This document shows, one piece after another, positions 63,438 to 64,000 of a stretch of DNA of 64,000 bases; the first letter of the stretch is position 1, and every line of letters starts with the position of its first letter. The notes under the pieces are model-generated. The model worked only from the letters and a program-made list of their open reading frames with translations, had not been told where the DNA came from and searched no databases. The translations under genes and the position numbers were made by a program. The DNA comes from Parvularcula sp. IMCC14364 (GTDB lineage Bacteria > Pseudomonadota > Alphaproteobacteria > Caulobacterales > Parvularculaceae): positions 1,674,001 through 1,738,000 of the forward strand of contig NZ_CP132334.1 of NCBI RefSeq assembly GCF_030758415.1. The letters run 5' to 3'.

Positions 63438-64000
63438 GAGTCTGAATCAAAAGTCTTTCATATGAAACATGCTCTTGCCAGTCGTCTTGTTGCGATACGG
63501 ATGTGAGCCATGAATAGCCATGCGATAGCTGAGGTCCAGCATCGTTCCCAATCCTTGGCGAGACGGCGTGATCGCCCTAACCATGCGAATGTGCGTTCTA
63601 CGACCCATCGCCGGGGCAGGACTTTAAAGCCTTTCATTTTATCGGATCGCTTGATGATTTCCATCCGGAATGGACCGACTTTTTTAAGTTTGCGCTTTAG
63701 CTTATCTCCCGCATAGCCACCATCGGCAAAGATATGGCGAAGCCATGGAAATTTGTCTCGCGCTTCCATCAACACCGCTGGTGCGCCGTCGCGATCCTGT
63801 ACATCCGCGGCATGCACAAGTGCTGTCACCAGAAAGCCTTCCGTATCCGTCAGAATATGCCGCTTGCGGCCTTTTATATTTTTGCCCGCGTCAAAGCCAG
63901 TAATACCGCCACTTTCTGTGGTTTTAACCGACTGGCTATCGATCACACCTGCGCTGGGGTGTGGGCTTCTGCCGTGTGCTTCGCGGCATTCAAACAGCAG
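63438..64000 (-). mobile_element. IS5-family insertion sequence (one end, continues past the window)
   Basis: The element interrupts the photolyase gene. Its visible end seems to begin about 63438 (GAGTCTGAATC), 20 bases beyond the transposase stop, beside a TAA that could be the three-base target duplication. The boundary and the family-specific inverted repeat are inference until the far end is seen. Confidence 0.75.
63458..64000 (-). CDS. IS5-family transposase, 5' part outside the window
   Basis: At least 180 codons of a DDE transposase. The first catalytic Asp is in VIDSQSVKTTE, the second in FADGGYAGD and the Glu in RWVVERTFAWLGRSRRLAKD; KGRKRHILTDTEG is typical of IS5-group proteins. 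The frame stays open upstream to the window edge (SPHPSAGVIDSQS), so a GTG at 63946 is not the true start. In this family the two halves may be joined by a programmed frameshift, which cannot be judged here. The coding sequence looks undamaged. Confidence 0.9.
   Translation of the reverse strand: MLFECREAHGRSPHPSAGVIDSQSVKTTESGGITGFDAGKNIKGRKRHILTDTEGFLVTALVHAADVQDRDGAPAVLMEARDKFPWLRHIFADGGYAGDKLKRKLKKVGPFRMEIIKRSDKMKGFKVLPRRWVVERTFAWLGRSRRLAKDWERCWTSAIAWLFMAHIRIATRRLARACFI

Noticed and set aside
1-64000. CRISPR arrays, tRNA or rRNA genes, prophage
   Set aside because: No regularly spaced direct repeats, no cloverleaf or rRNA sequence, and no phage structural genes were noticed; the only repeated tracts are coding RTX units.

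Overview
The window looks like a gene-dense stretch of an alphaproteobacterial chromosome of moderate-to-high G+C (judged by eye, not computed). The evidence is the gene order: lptF-lptG-lptD-surA-pdxA-rsmA facing fabD-fabG-acpP-fabF-mltG-yicC-gmk; tgt-queA-cyclophilins-coaD-gyrA; mfd near a divergent sdhE/recG pair with a DUF502 gene; aroK-aroB-CBS protein; and pepA-holC. An exported nickel superoxide dismutase, an RTX-type protein and photolyases would fit an aquatic, oxygen- and light-exposed lifestyle. Placement below class is not safe from sequence alone. No rRNA, tRNA, CRISPR array or prophage was found.

Layout. 1-3646: end of a DUF2855 gene, then a divergent single-domain response regulator and triple-PAS histidine kinase. 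3657-10667 (minus): tgt, queA, two cyclophilins, coaD, gyrA. 10791-14610 (plus): sodC, a DUF1801 protein, then a tightly coupled run of alpha/beta-hydrolase-OsmC fusion, chorismate mutase and two hotdog thioesterases, the last broken by an amber codon. 14587-16873 (minus): DksA-like protein, holC, pepA. 17035-25102 (plus): LPS export and outer-membrane biogenesis (lptF, lptG, lptD, surA), then pdxA and rsmA. 25089-32319 (minus): gmk, yicC, mltG and the fatty acid synthesis genes up to accA. 32521-33647: an RTX repeat gene with a one-base frameshift. 33653-36429 (minus): xerD, a large exported protein of unknown function and a tiny membrane protein. 36560-40861 (plus): aroK, aroB, a CNNM/CBS protein, an MFS transporter. 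40907-45923: an unknown membrane protein, a histidine phosphatase, a TPR-VanY fusion and a degenerate REC-REC-GGDEF-like protein. 45932-51973 (minus): mfd, a PepSY membrane protein, an exported Ni-SOD, a Tat-exported dienelactone-hydrolase-like protein and sdhE. 52045-56343 (plus): recG and then the most interesting locus. 56359-64000: DUF502, a DUF3089 hydrolase-like protein, kdsA, kdsD, a CPD photolyase, a cyclopropane-synthase-like methyltransferase, the C-terminal scrap of an FeS-type (6-4) photolyase, and an IS5-family element running off the window.

The best candidate for an undescribed system is 54233-56343. A strong Shine-Dalgarno precedes a 44-residue peptide with a polar N-terminal part and a hydrophobic C-terminal tail. 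A perfect 10-bp hairpin follows, and then come two translationally coupled proteins (327 and 311 residues) that share an architecture: helical N-terminus, cupin-like middle with candidate metal-binding histidines, and HEAT-like C-terminal repeats. This is the layout of a small ribosomal-peptide (RiPP) cluster in which two putative metal-dependent oxygenases modify a precursor. The peptide's modification and function are inference only.

The genes together cover cell-envelope construction (LPS export and Kdo synthesis, fatty acids, murein lyase), tRNA queuosine, replication and repair (gyrA, holC, xerD, recG, mfd, phr), oxidative defence (SodC, SodN, OsmC) and shikimate synthesis. Two genes carry single-base lesions and one is cut by an IS, so either gene decay or assembly error should be considered.
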